Source: Lentzea flava
Lineage (GTDB): Bacteria; Actinomycetota; Actinomycetes; Mycobacteriales; Pseudonocardiaceae
NCBI RefSeq assembly: GCF_014648475.1
Contig: NZ_BMRE01000073.1
Location: 1 to 32,293, forward strand
Reading direction: 5' to 3'
DNA: 32,293 bases
Part shown: piece by piece, positions 22,394-30,211 of the stretch
Layout: the number at the start of each line of letters is the position of its first letter
Position numbering within the stretch: the stretch's first letter is position 1
Program-made: the position numbers and the translations under genes
Notes under the pieces: model-generated
What the model was told of the DNA's origin: nothing
Seen by the model: only the letters and a program-made list of their open reading frames with translations
Database searches by the model: none

Positions 22394-25336
22394 GTGGCGA
22401 ACGGCAGTGCGAAGCGACGTCCCACCATCGGGATGATCACCGCTGGCCCGCTCATCGAGCTCGCCGGCGAGCAGTGGCGTGGTGTCAGTGACGGCGCCCA
22501 GCACCTCGGGTGCGACCTGCTGTGCTTCGTCGGCAGCGAGCTGGACCACCCGGATCCGCACAAACGTCGTGCCAACACCGTCTACGACCTCATTTCGCCC
22601 AACCGGATCGATGCGCTCGTCGTGTGGACAACGCGCGTGGGGCAGCTCGTCGGGTCAGAGGGTATGCAGGAGTACGTCAAGCGGTACGCGCCCATGCCGA
22701 TCGTGAGTGTGGAGACCTCCCTCGCGCAGTGGCCGACTGTCTTGATGAACAACCGCGGTGGCATGGAACAGGCCGTTGACCACCTCATCGAGGTGCACGG
22801 CAAGCGCCGGATCGCGTTCATCAGGGGGCCGCAAACGCATGCGGGCGCCCAGGAGCGGTTTCAGGGGTACCTGGACTCGTTGCGCAGGCACGGGATTCCG
22901 TTCGACCCCGAACTCGTCACCATGCCGGGCTCGTTCATCTGGGAACCGAGCTGCGCGGCCGAGGCCGTGCGCAGGATGATCAGCGGTGTCGCGAGCCCGC
23001 CCGACGCCATCGCCGCGGCCAACGACGACTACGCCATCGGGGTCGTGTCCGCGTTGGAGGAGATGGGCTTCCGCACGCCGGAGGACATCGCGGTCGTCGG
23101 GTACGACAACCACACCAACGTCCGCACGCACGACCTCGGCTACACCACCACGACGGGGGAAGGCCTGCGCGACAGGGTGCGCCGCGAGGTGAACATCGAC
23201 GCCGCGACGCCCGCGTTCACCACCGTGCGGGCGCCGTTCCACGAGATGGGGTTCCGGGCCGCGGAACTGGCGCTGGCGCTCGTCAGGGGCGAACCCGCCC
23301 TGGCACGGCAGACCATGCCGACCGAGCTGATCGTCAGGAGGTCGTGCGGCTGCCTGCCGTCCGGGCTCGGCGACCACGCGCCGGCGCACGGCCGGCTCAC
23401 CATCTCCGAGTCGGCGACGGCGGCGACGGTGGCCGACCACCTGCGCAGCTCGCTCGGACCGCTCTCCGAGAAGCTCCCCGACAGCTGGGCCGAGCAGCTG
23501 ATCGTCGAGCTGATGGCGGCGGGACGCGGCGAGGTCGAGGGCGCCGAGTTCCTCAAGCTGCTGGCCGAGTACATCCGGGCGAGTGCGCGCGCCGGGTGCC
23601 AGCCTGAACGCTGGTGGCCACCGCTGTTCGACCTCCATCGGTTCGTGACGGCACGGATCAGCGACGCCACGCTCATCAACGACCTGTGGCTGCGCGTGCA
23701 GCTCCTCGTCGGCGATGCGTTCGCCACGGACGCACGCTTCAAATATCTCTCGCACGAGCGTCACGACCAGACGGTGCGCGAAGCAGGGCAACGGCTCATC
23801 GCGTCACGGGACGTCGACGAGCTGACGAAGGCCCTCACCGAGGAACTCCCCCGTCTCGGCATCCCCGGCTGCCACGTCATGGGGTACGACACCGCGGGCA
23901 CGGCGCGCGCACTCGTCCGGTACGAGGGCGGTCAGCTCAAGGACCACCCCGACAGCCCGTTCCCCGCCATCAACCTAACGCCGTACCCGTTCCGGCGAGA
24001 CAAGCCGTTCAGTGCCCTGTGCGCCCCGCTCTACACCGACGAGGACCACCTCGGATACGTGATCTTCGAGCAGGGCCCGGAGCCCGGCTGGATCTACGAG
24101 GCCGTGCAGCAGCAGCTCAGCAGCGCATTGCGGGGCATCAGGCTGATGCAGGAGCTGAAGGACGCGCGCGCACGGCTCGAAGAACGCGTCGGCGAGACCG
24201 AGGCCCAGCTGCGCCACGCGCAGAAGATGGAGGCCATCGGCAGGCTCACCGGCGGCATCGCGCACGACTTCAACAACATCCTGACCGTCGTCAACGGCAA
24301 CAGCGAGATGCTGCTGCGCCGCACCCTCCCCGACGACCCGCGCCGCACGGCCATCGAGGACATCAGGCACGCCGGCGAACGCGCGGCCAACCTCACGAGG
24401 CAGCTGCTCGCGTTCACCCGCCAGCAGGTCCTGCACCCGGAGTCGCTCGACCTCAAGCAGAACCTCACCAAGATCCACTCGATGCTGCGCACGCTGGTCG
24501 GCGACCACATCGAGCTGGAGATGGACCTGCCCGACGACGTCGCGCACGTGTGGGCGGACGCGGGCCAGGTCGAGCAGATCCTGTTCAACCTCGCGGTCAA
24601 CTCCCGCGACGCGATGCCCGACGGCGGCACGCTGCGGATCTCCATCGCGGACACCACGCTCGGCCACGGCGACACCGGCCGGATCGTCGGCGTCCGGCCG
24701 GGCGAGTACGTCGTGCTGCGCGTCCAGGACACCGGTGCGGGCATGGCGCCGGACGTGCAGGCGCAGGTGTTCGAGCCGTACTTCACCACCAAACCGGTCG
24801 GGAAGGGCACCGGGCTGGGCCTGTCGACGGTGTTCGGCATCGTGCAGCAGTCCGGCGGGCAGATCGAGCTGATCAGCGCGCCCGGCCAGGGCACGACGAT
24901 CGAGGTCTACTTGCCCGTGCCGCACGACCACGACGGCACGCCGGAAGCACCGTGCGCGCGCCGGACGACCTCGCACCAGGGCGCGGGCACCGTGCTGCTG
25001 GTCGAGGACGACGCCCAGGTCCGGATCATGACCCGCCGATCGCTGGAGACCGCGGGCTACGCGGTGATCGAGGCGAGCGACGGGCAGGAGGCGCTGCAGC
25101 TCGCCACGGCCCACCGCAGCACCGTCGACCTCGTGCTCACCGACGTCGTGATGCCGAAGATGGGCGGCCCCGAGCTCGTCCGGCTGCTGCGCTCGACCGG
25201 CGCGGCACCCGCCGTGATCTACATGTCCGGCTACACCACGGACGAGATCCTCGACGACGAAGTGCTGATCACCAAGCCGTACGTGGAAAGCGAACTCCTC
25301 GAACGCGTCCGCGAGGTGCTGGCTCAGGACGCCTGA
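22394..25336 (+). CDS. Hybrid histidine kinase with LacI/GalR-type periplasmic-binding-like sensor domain
   Basis: This is a 980-residue multidomain protein. Residues about 10-335 are a LacI/GalR-type sugar-binding domain without the DNA-binding helix-turn-helix: TIGMITAGPL, HLIEVHGKRRIAFIRGP, PDAIAAANDDYAIGVVSALEEMGF, DIAVVGYDNH and finally TELIVRRSCGC. A linker or GAF-like region follows (about 350-590). The dimerisation/phosphoacceptor helix has KMEAIGRLTGGIAHDFNNIL with His624, then N-box NLAVNSRDAMPDGG and G-boxes DTGAGMAPDV and GKGTGLGLSTV. A C-terminal receiver domain has acidic Asp872/Asp873, phosphoacceptor Asp917 (LTDVVMPKMGG) and a lysine in ITKPY. No membrane segment is seen, so it probably senses a cytoplasmic ligand. 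GTG 22394 follows GGGGG; TTG 22376 is an alternative. It ends convergent with, and 13 bp over, a single-domain response regulator. Confidence 0.9.
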   Translation: MANGSAKRRPTIGMITAGPLIELAGEQWRGVSDGAQHLGCDLLCFVGSELDHPDPHKRRANTVYDLISPNRIDALVVWTTRVGQLVGSEGMQEYVKRYAPMPIVSVETSLAQWPTVLMNNRGGMEQAVDHLIEVHGKRRIAFIRGPQTHAGAQERFQGYLDSLRRHGIPFDPELVTMPGSFIWEPSCAAEAVRRMISGVASPPDAIAAANDDYAIGVVSALEEMGFRTPEDIAVVGYDNHTNVRTHDLGYTTTTGEGLRDRVRREVNIDAATPAFTTVRAPFHEMGFRAAELALALVRGEPALARQTMPTELIVRRSCGCLPSGLGDHAPAHGRLTISESATAATVADHLRSSLGPLSEKLPDSWAEQLIVELMAAGRGEVEGAEFLKLLAEYIRASARAGCQPERWWPPLFDLHRFVTARISDATLINDLWLRVQLLVGDAFATDARFKYLSHERHDQTVREAGQRLIASRDVDELTKALTEELPRLGIPGCHVMGYDTAGTARALVRYEGGQLKDHPDSPFPAINLTPYPFRRDKPFSALCAPLYTDEDHLGYVIFEQGPEPGWIYEAVQQQLSSALRGIRLMQELKDARARLEERVGETEAQLRHAQKMEAIGRLTGGIAHDFNNILTVVNGNSEMLLRRTLPDDPRRTAIEDIRHAGERAANLTRQLLAFTRQQVLHPESLDLKQNLTKIHSMLRTLVGDHIELEMDLPDDVAHVWADAGQVEQILFNLAVNSRDAMPDGGTLRISIADTTLGHGDTGRIVGVRPGEYVVLRVQDTGAGMAPDVQAQVFEPYFTTKPVGKGTGLGLSTVFGIVQQSGGQIELISAPGQGTTIEVYLPVPHDHDGTPEAPCARRTTSHQGAGTVLLVEDDAQVRIMTRRSLETAGYAVIEASDGQEALQLATAHRSTVDLVLTDVVMPKMGGPELVRLLRSTGAAPAVIYMSGYTTDEILDDEVLITKPYVESELLERVREVLAQDA

Positions 25337-25713
25337 GCACGCTTGGCCAGTGCCAGCCGGACCGTCTCCTCCAGCTTTTCCAGGCGGAACGGCTTCTGCA
25401 GGTAGCCCGCGATCGTGTGCCCGGCGAACCGGCGCTCCAGCGACGTGCGGTCGTGGCCGCTGGTCAGCACGACCGGGACGGTCAGGCCCTCGCGCTCCAG
25501 CTCGGCGAGCACCTCCTCGCCGGACAGGCCGGGCATGCTGTGGTCGAGCAGCATCGCGCTGACCTCCGCGCTGCGTTCGCGCAGAATCGCGATCGCCTCG
25601 GTGCCGTCACTGGCCTGCAGGACTGTGAAGCCGAGCTCCTCGAGCAGGCTGACGGTGTACCTCCGCACGGGGTCCTCGTCCTCGACCACGAGCACCAGCC
25701 CAGCTAGCGACAT
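25324..25713 (-). CDS. Single-domain response regulator (CheY-like)
   Basis: The 129-residue protein is a stand-alone receiver domain: LVLVVEDEDPVRRY with the acidic pocket Glu11/Asp12, LLDHSMPGLSG with phosphoacceptor Asp57, VVLTSGHD with the switch Thr/Ser, and YLQKPFRLEKL with Lys107. No output domain is attached, so it should act by protein contact or pass phosphate onward. It is convergent with, and overlaps by 13 bp, the hybrid kinase, a plausible partner. ATG 25713 lacks a Shine-Dalgarno sequence, but CATACT ends 7 nt upstream, which fits a leaderless mRNA. An upstream extension of the frame to 25890 does not look like part of the domain. Confidence 0.85.
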   Translation of the reverse strand: MSLAGLVLVVEDEDPVRRYTVSLLEELGFTVLQASDGTEAIAILRERSAEVSAMLLDHSMPGLSGEEVLAELEREGLTVPVVLTSGHDRTSLERRFAGHTIAGYLQKPFRLEKLEETVRLALAKRAQAS

Positions 25714-25907
25714 GCGCGCCAGTATGCCGGAAACTATTCGTTCCCTCAGCACCAGGTCGACGAGAACTTGTGGTAATTCTTCACGAACTGCTCCATCAGG
25801 ATGACATGGGCCATTTGGATCACACCATTGGTTGAGGGTCTGCGCTAACCTCCACGGCACCGCTGCCGCTCCACGCTGAGAAAGAGGCACCAGGAAAGGC
25901 CAACTTC

Positions 25908-26534
25908 ATGCGTAAAGCGACGGCAGCAGCCGCTCTGGCCGTGCTGTTCACATTGTCGTCCGCACCCGCGCACGCCGACACGATTCCTTCGGACCGGGTG
26001 ACGATCGACGTGGTGACGGTGAACGGTTCCGGGTGCAAGCAGGGCACCGCGGAAGTGATCGTCTCCTCCGACAACACGTCGTTCTGGGTGATCTACAGCG
26101 ACTACCTCGCGCAGGCGGGCAAGGGTGCCGCAGCAACCGACTTCCGCAAGAACTGCCAGCTCAACCTGCAGATCAACACCCCGCAGGGCTTCACCTACGG
26201 CATCGCGGAAGCAACCTACGCGGGTTACGCGCACATCGAGCGCGGCGCGGTCGGGTATCAGGGCGTGAACTACTACTTCCAGGGCTCGTCGGCGAACAAC
26301 TACAAGAAGCACACGTTCACCGGACCGTTCGACGACAACTGGTCGGTCACGCACCGCACCGAGTTCGCGGACATCGTTTACGCACCGTGCGGAGAGAAGC
26401 GGAATCTCAACGTCAACAGCGCCCTGCGCGTTGACAAGGGTACCTCGGACGCCAATACAAACAGTTTCATGACGATGGACTACCAGCGCGGTGAAGTGCG
26501 CACGCTGTTCCACTTCTCCTGGAAGCGCTGCTGA
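25908..26534 (+). CDS. Secreted DUF4360-type protein, copy 1
   Basis: The 208-residue protein has a classical Sec signal peptide (MRKATAAAALAVLFTLSS, then APAHA with cleavage after residue about 23). The mature domain has motifs VTIDVVTVNGSGCKQGTA, IYSDYLAQAG, DFRKNCQLNLQI, PQGFTYGIAEATY and APCGEKRNLNVN, and ends in a terminal Cys. The four cysteines (43, 83, 161 and 208) probably form two disulfides. I recognise this as the DUF4360 family found in actinomycetes and fungi; its function is unknown. ATG 25908 follows AGGAAAGG. It is followed by a paralogue 55 bp downstream on the same strand, with only a T7 run and no hairpin between, so they are likely co-transcribed. Confidence 0.88.
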   Translation: MRKATAAAALAVLFTLSSAPAHADTIPSDRVTIDVVTVNGSGCKQGTAEVIVSSDNTSFWVIYSDYLAQAGKGAAATDFRKNCQLNLQINTPQGFTYGIAEATYAGYAHIERGAVGYQGVNYYFQGSSANNYKKHTFTGPFDDNWSVTHRTEFADIVYAPCGEKRNLNVNSALRVDKGTSDANTNSFMTMDYQRGEVRTLFHFSWKRC

Positions 26535-26589
26535 TTTTTTTCAAAGGCCGCCGCCACCCACCCTGCGAGATGCGTCGGAAAGGTCCCCC

Positions 26590-27219
26590 ATGCTCAACGC
26601 GGTTGCCGCTGCCCTGCTGGCCTCGTCCATCATCATCCCGCCCGGCGCCCCCAACGAGACGCCGCCGCCCGACCACATCACGATCGACATCGTCACGATC
26701 AACGGCTCGGGCTGCCCCGCGGGCACAGCGGCCGTCGCGGTGTCCGAGGACAACAAGGCCTTCACCGTCACCTACAGCGACTACCTGGCCCAGGTCGGCG
26801 TCGGCGCCAAGCCCACCGACCTGCGCAAGAACTGTCAGCTCAACCTGAGAGTCAACGTGCCGCAGGGCTTCACCTACGGCATCGCCCAGGCCGACTACCG
26901 GGGCTTCGCACACCTCGAGCGCGGCGCCTACGCGATCGAGAAGGCCAACTACTACTTCCAGGGCATGTCCCAGACGGAATCCATCTCCCACCGGTACAAC
27001 GGCCCCGTCAGCGACGACTGGCAGGCCACCGACACCACCGAGGTCGCCGCGATCGTCTACTCGCCGTGCGGCGAGCAGCGGAACTTCAACATCAACACGG
27101 AGCTGCGGGTCTACGCCGGCACGTCCAACACGGCCACGACCACGAGCTTCATCACGATGGACTCGACCGACGGCAACCTCGAAACGACGTATCACTTCGC
27201 CTGGAAGACCTGCCCGTAG
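26590..27219 (+). CDS. Secreted DUF4360-type protein, copy 2
   Basis: The 209-residue paralogue of the preceding gene is clearly similar along the whole mature domain: ITIDIVTINGSGCPAGTA, TYSDYLAQVGVGAKPTD, RKNCQLNLRVNV, PQGFTYGIAQADYRGFAHLERGA and SPCGEQRNFNIN. All four cysteines are kept (42, 82, 160 and 208). The N-terminus is hydrophobic (MLNAVAAALLASSIIIPP) but lacks the positive residues of a typical signal peptide, so export efficiency or the exact start is less certain. ATG 26590 is preceded by GGAAAGG (26578-26584), and an in-frame extension would run into copy 1. Tandem duplication is the obvious origin; the function is unknown. Confidence 0.87.
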   Translation: MLNAVAAALLASSIIIPPGAPNETPPPDHITIDIVTINGSGCPAGTAAVAVSEDNKAFTVTYSDYLAQVGVGAKPTDLRKNCQLNLRVNVPQGFTYGIAQADYRGFAHLERGAYAIEKANYYFQGMSQTESISHRYNGPVSDDWQATDTTEVAAIVYSPCGEQRNFNINTELRVYAGTSNTATTTSFITMDSTDGNLETTYHFAWKTCP

Positions 27220-27232
27220 ACCACTACCGCGG

Positions 27233-27263
27233 CTACCGCGCACGCTCGATGCGTGTGCGGTAG
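27233..27263. terminator. 13-bp stem hairpin after the DUF4360 pair
   Basis: CTACCGCGCACGC (27233-27245) pairs with GCGTGTGCGGTAG (27251-27263) through 12 Watson-Crick pairs and one G-T pair, with a 5-nt loop TCGAT. It begins 14 bp after the stop of the second secreted protein. There is no U tract; such hairpins terminate transcription in many actinomycetes. It is immediately followed by a 10-bp palindrome. Confidence 0.7.
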
Positions 27264-27273
27264 CACATATGTG
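27264..27273. repeat. CACATATGTG palindrome
   Basis: A perfect 10-bp palindrome abuts the terminator-like hairpin with no gap. It could be an operator half of the kinase promoter region or simply an extension of the structured element. No regulator is known for it. Confidence 0.35.
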
Positions 27274-27312
27274 GGCAGGGCGCCGTACCAATCCGCGTCC
27301 GGGGACGTCTAT

Positions 27313-27325
27313 CCCCGTGACGGGG
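27313..27325. repeat. CCCCGT-G-ACGGGG inverted repeat
   Basis: Six-base arms surround a single central base, a geometry suited to a protein-binding site rather than an RNA hairpin. It lies 25 bp upstream of the ATG at 27350, in the leader or promoter of the sensor kinase. Confidence 0.4.
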
Positions 27326-27349
27326 CAGGTCGGGGTGAAGGGGCAGCCA

Positions 27350-28612
27350 ATGCCAACCGCGGCATACGCGCAGTACGGTGAGGACCGAACGCCTGACAGG
27401 GGAGGCCGGATCCTGACCACCACGCTCCTTCCGGCGCGCCGCGCGGCGGCCACAGACGCCGAGGCCGGCTCGCGCAGGTCGCTGCTCGGCGACTACCGCA
27501 TGGTCCTGCTCGACGTGGGACTCGTGCTCATCGCGCTGCTCGACGCCTGGTTGCGGCTGCGGTGGGTGAAGGCCGACCCGGTGGGCCTGCCCGAGGTGCC
27601 GGTCCACTCGGAGTGGCTCTCCTGGATCTCGGCGGTCGTGCTGGTGGGCAGGCGCCGCTTCCCGTTCGTCGTCGCCCTGCTGACCATCCCCGGCTTCTTC
27701 ACCGGTTTCGCGCAGCTGGCGTCGATGATCGCCCTCTACACCGTGGCCCGCCGCTACATCACGTCGTGGCAGACCGTCGTGGCCGGCATCCTGGTGTGGC
27801 TGAGCCGGTTCATGGCGTGGCCGCCGTCGGAGTTCATCGAGCGGCCCCCGTACGGCCACTTCGCCTCCGCGATCTCCGGTTTCCTGACGGCGGGCCTGCC
27901 GATCGCCCTCGCCCTCATGGCGCACGCACGCCAGGAGCTGTCGAACCGCATCGCCGAGCTGGCCGAGTCACGCGAGAGAGAGCGAGTGCTGCACGCCCAC
28001 GCCATCCGCGCGGACGAACGGGCAAAGCTCGCCCGCGAGATGCACGACGTCGTGTCCCACCAGGTCAGTCTCATCGCCATGCAGGCGGGCGCGCTGCGCA
28101 TGGCGGTGGCCGACGCCGAGCACAAGCAGGTCGCGGGCACGATCCGCACGTTGTCGACCCGCACCCTCGACGAACTGCGCCAGCTGGTGTCCGTGCTGCG
28201 CACCACCGAGGACAGCCAGCCGGGCGTCGACGAGCTGCCCGACCTCGCCGCCGACGCGGGCTTCGAGGTGACCATGCAGCTCAAGGGCCCGGTCGAGGAC
28301 CTCCCCGCACCGGTGTCCGGCGCGGTGTACCGGACGGTGCAGGAGGCCCTGACCAACATCCGCAAGCACGCCGTCGGGGCGAGCGCGACCGTGCTCGTCG
28401 ACGCGGACGACAAGGCGGGCGACGTCCTGGTCGAGGTGCGCAACACGCCGCCGTCCAGCGCTTCCTCCGCTCTGCCCAGCGGCGGCCACGGTCTCGTGGG
28501 GCTGCGGGAACGGGCCACGTTGCTGGGTGGCCAGTTCTCCGCAGGGCCGACCGAGGACGGCGGCTTCCTCGTGACGGCGTCGTTCCCGAAGCAGCGAACG
28601 GTGTCCGAGTAG
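27350..28612 (+). CDS. NarL-type (HisKA_3) membrane sensor histidine kinase, orphan
   Basis: The 420-residue kinase has about five hydrophobic segments (roughly 51-70, 88-101, 104-120, 123-150 and 171-192). A short coiled coil leads to the HisKA_3 site KLAREMHDVVSHQVSLI with phosphoacceptor His232. The ATPase domain has N-box QEALTNIRKHA (Asn336) and G-box GGHGLVGLRERA (378-389). No response regulator lies beside it. The start is unsettled. ATG 27350 has AAGGGG 6 nt upstream. However, CTG 27413 (LTTTLLPARR) is preceded by AGGGGAGG at 7 nt, with TACGGT (27374-27379) upstream as a possible -10. Its TAG stop directly abuts the TAG of the convergent Ser/Thr kinase. Confidence 0.88.
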   Translation: MPTAAYAQYGEDRTPDRGGRILTTTLLPARRAAATDAEAGSRRSLLGDYRMVLLDVGLVLIALLDAWLRLRWVKADPVGLPEVPVHSEWLSWISAVVLVGRRRFPFVVALLTIPGFFTGFAQLASMIALYTVARRYITSWQTVVAGILVWLSRFMAWPPSEFIERPPYGHFASAISGFLTAGLPIALALMAHARQELSNRIAELAESRERERVLHAHAIRADERAKLAREMHDVVSHQVSLIAMQAGALRMAVADAEHKQVAGTIRTLSTRTLDELRQLVSVLRTTEDSQPGVDELPDLAADAGFEVTMQLKGPVEDLPAPVSGAVYRTVQEALTNIRKHAVGASATVLVDADDKAGDVLVEVRNTPPSSASSALPSGGHGLVGLRERATLLGGQFSAGPTEDGGFLVTASFPKQRTVSE

Positions 28613-30211
28613 CTAGGCGCGCCGGGAAGCGAGCGATGCACTCAGTGCCGCCGCCGCTCCGAGCACGCCGCACGTGAGGGCGATCGGCAGTGTCGGTTCG
28701 TGCTTGAGCAGCACCGACACCAGCAGCCACACGGCCAGGCCGAGCCCGAAGCCGAGCGGCACGGACGCGATCACCGCGGCCAGGCCGGTCTGCCTGCGCC
28801 GCAACGCCCGCAGGTTCGACTCCAGGTACGCCAGCGTGAAGAGCAGCAGCAGGGCCGACCCGGTGCCCATGATGCTGAGCCACGGCGTCTGGTTCGACAC
28901 GAGCAGGAACTCCCGCCCGTCCACGGACGCCGTCACCGCACCGCCGACGATCCACCGCGCGGCGCCGGGCAGCTCGAACCCGTCCGGTCCGCGCGGAACG
29001 TTCGCGAGCTCGATCCCGGCGAGGGTCACCACGAGCTGGTTGCCCTCCTCCTTCACGGGATTCGCGAGGTTCATGAGGACTTCGGGCAGCTCCCTGCCGG
29101 ACACCAGGAACGGCACGGCCACCAGCGCGAGCAACGCGATCGCGGCCACCAGCCACAGCGCCCACGGCGTGGACGGCGGCTTGATCACCGACGAGGCCGG
29201 CACCAGCGTGCTGCTGCCGCTCAGCCGCGCGGCCGGGATCGGGTCCACCAGCGTGGCGCGGATCGGTTGCTGCGTCAGCGACACCGTGTCGCGCTCGACC
29301 GGCCGCAACGACGGACGGGTCGACGACGCCGACACCTGCGGCGCGAGGTGCACGGGCATTCCCAGCCGCGGCAACCAGTCGGGCCCGAACACCGTGCCGG
29401 CCGCCCCCGCGAGGTCGATGGCGAACGTCTCGGCGTTGCGGTAGCGCGCGTTCGGGTCCCGCGCGATGCTGCGCATCACCACGCCCGCAAGGGGTTCCGG
29501 CACGTTCCGCAACGGCCGCGGGTCCTGGTAGACCCGCTTCTGGATCATCGCGAGCGGTCCGCCACCGCGTTCGAACGGCAGGTCGCCCGACAGCAGCTCG
29601 TAGAGCACGGTGCCGGTCGCGTAGACGTCGGCGGCGGGCGTGAGCGCGTTGCCCATCGCCTGCTCCGGCGCGATGTAGGCGGGCGTGCCGAGCACGGCGC
29701 CGCCGTGCGTCACCAGCGTCGCACCCTCCGACACCACCTGGGAGATGCCGAAGTCCGCCACCTTCACGACCCCGTTCGAGGTGAAGAGCAGGTTCTTCGG
29801 CTTCACGTCGAGGTGCAGCACCCCGGCCTCGTGCGCCGCGTGCAGCCCGGACAGCGTCGCCAGCACGATCGCGCACGACTGCTGCGCCGTGAGCCCGTCG
29901 CTCGCGAACCGCGACCAGACGGTGCCCCCGTCGAGGCGTTCCATCACCAGCAGGTGCTCGCCCTGCTGCCGCACGTAGTCGTAGACGGGCACGATGTGCG
30001 GGTGGTCGAGCCGCGCCAGCAACCGCGCCTCGTGCTCGAAGCGCTCGCTCATCCGCGGGTCCTCGGCCACCGCGTGCGGCAACCGTTTGATGGCAACAGG
30101 ACGACCGAGCTGACGGTGCACGCCGCCGTAGACGACGCCCATCCCGCCCTCGCCGATCTGCTCGCCGACGGCGTACTGCGGCAGCGCGGCGACCACACTG
30201 GACAAAGTCAC
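28613..30211 (-). CDS. Membrane Ser/Thr protein kinase (PknB-like kinase domain)
   Basis: In this 532-residue protein, residues 13-270 form a eukaryote-type kinase: glycine loop GEGGMGVVYGG, ATP lysine Lys42 (VAIKRL), catalytic loop HLDVKPKN (Asp135, Asn140), DFG at 153-155 and TPAYIAPEQ. The residue before the catalytic Asp is Leu instead of Arg, so this is a non-RD kinase. A Ser/Thr-rich juxtamembrane stretch follows. Then come TM1 (349-371), an extracytoplasmic segment of about 70 residues and three further helices (445-463, 476-502 and 506-528). No PASTA repeats are present, so the sensor part differs from PknB. GTG 30211 overlaps the stop of the upstream gene (GTGA), implying coupled synthesis with that exported protein. 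Confidence 0.9.
   Translation of the reverse strand: MTLSSVVAALPQYAVGEQIGEGGMGVVYGGVHRQLGRPVAIKRLPHAVAEDPRMSERFEHEARLLARLDHPHIVPVYDYVRQQGEHLLVMERLDGGTVWSRFASDGLTAQQSCAIVLATLSGLHAAHEAGVLHLDVKPKNLLFTSNGVVKVADFGISQVVSEGATLVTHGGAVLGTPAYIAPEQAMGNALTPAADVYATGTVLYELLSGDLPFERGGGPLAMIQKRVYQDPRPLRNVPEPLAGVVMRSIARDPNARYRNAETFAIDLAGAAGTVFGPDWLPRLGMPVHLAPQVSASSTRPSLRPVERDTVSLTQQPIRATLVDPIPAARLSGSSTLVPASSVIKPPSTPWALWLVAAIALLALVAVPFLVSGRELPEVLMNLANPVKEEGNQLVVTLAGIELANVPRGPDGFELPGAARWIVGGAVTASVDGREFLLVSNQTPWLSIMGTGSALLLLFTLAYLESNLRALRRRQTGLAAVIASVPLGFGLGLAVWLLVSVLLKHEPTLPIALTCGVLGAAAALSASLASRRA

Noticed and set aside
22315..22578. 88-residue N-terminal extension of the large LRV protein
   Set aside because: It lies antisense to the start of the hybrid kinase, is not LRV-like, and a good ribosome site precedes GTG 22314.
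25714..25890. Upstream extension of the lone receiver frame
   Set aside because: It does not belong to the receiver fold, and ATG 25713 directly begins the first beta strand with a promoter-like box at 7 nt.
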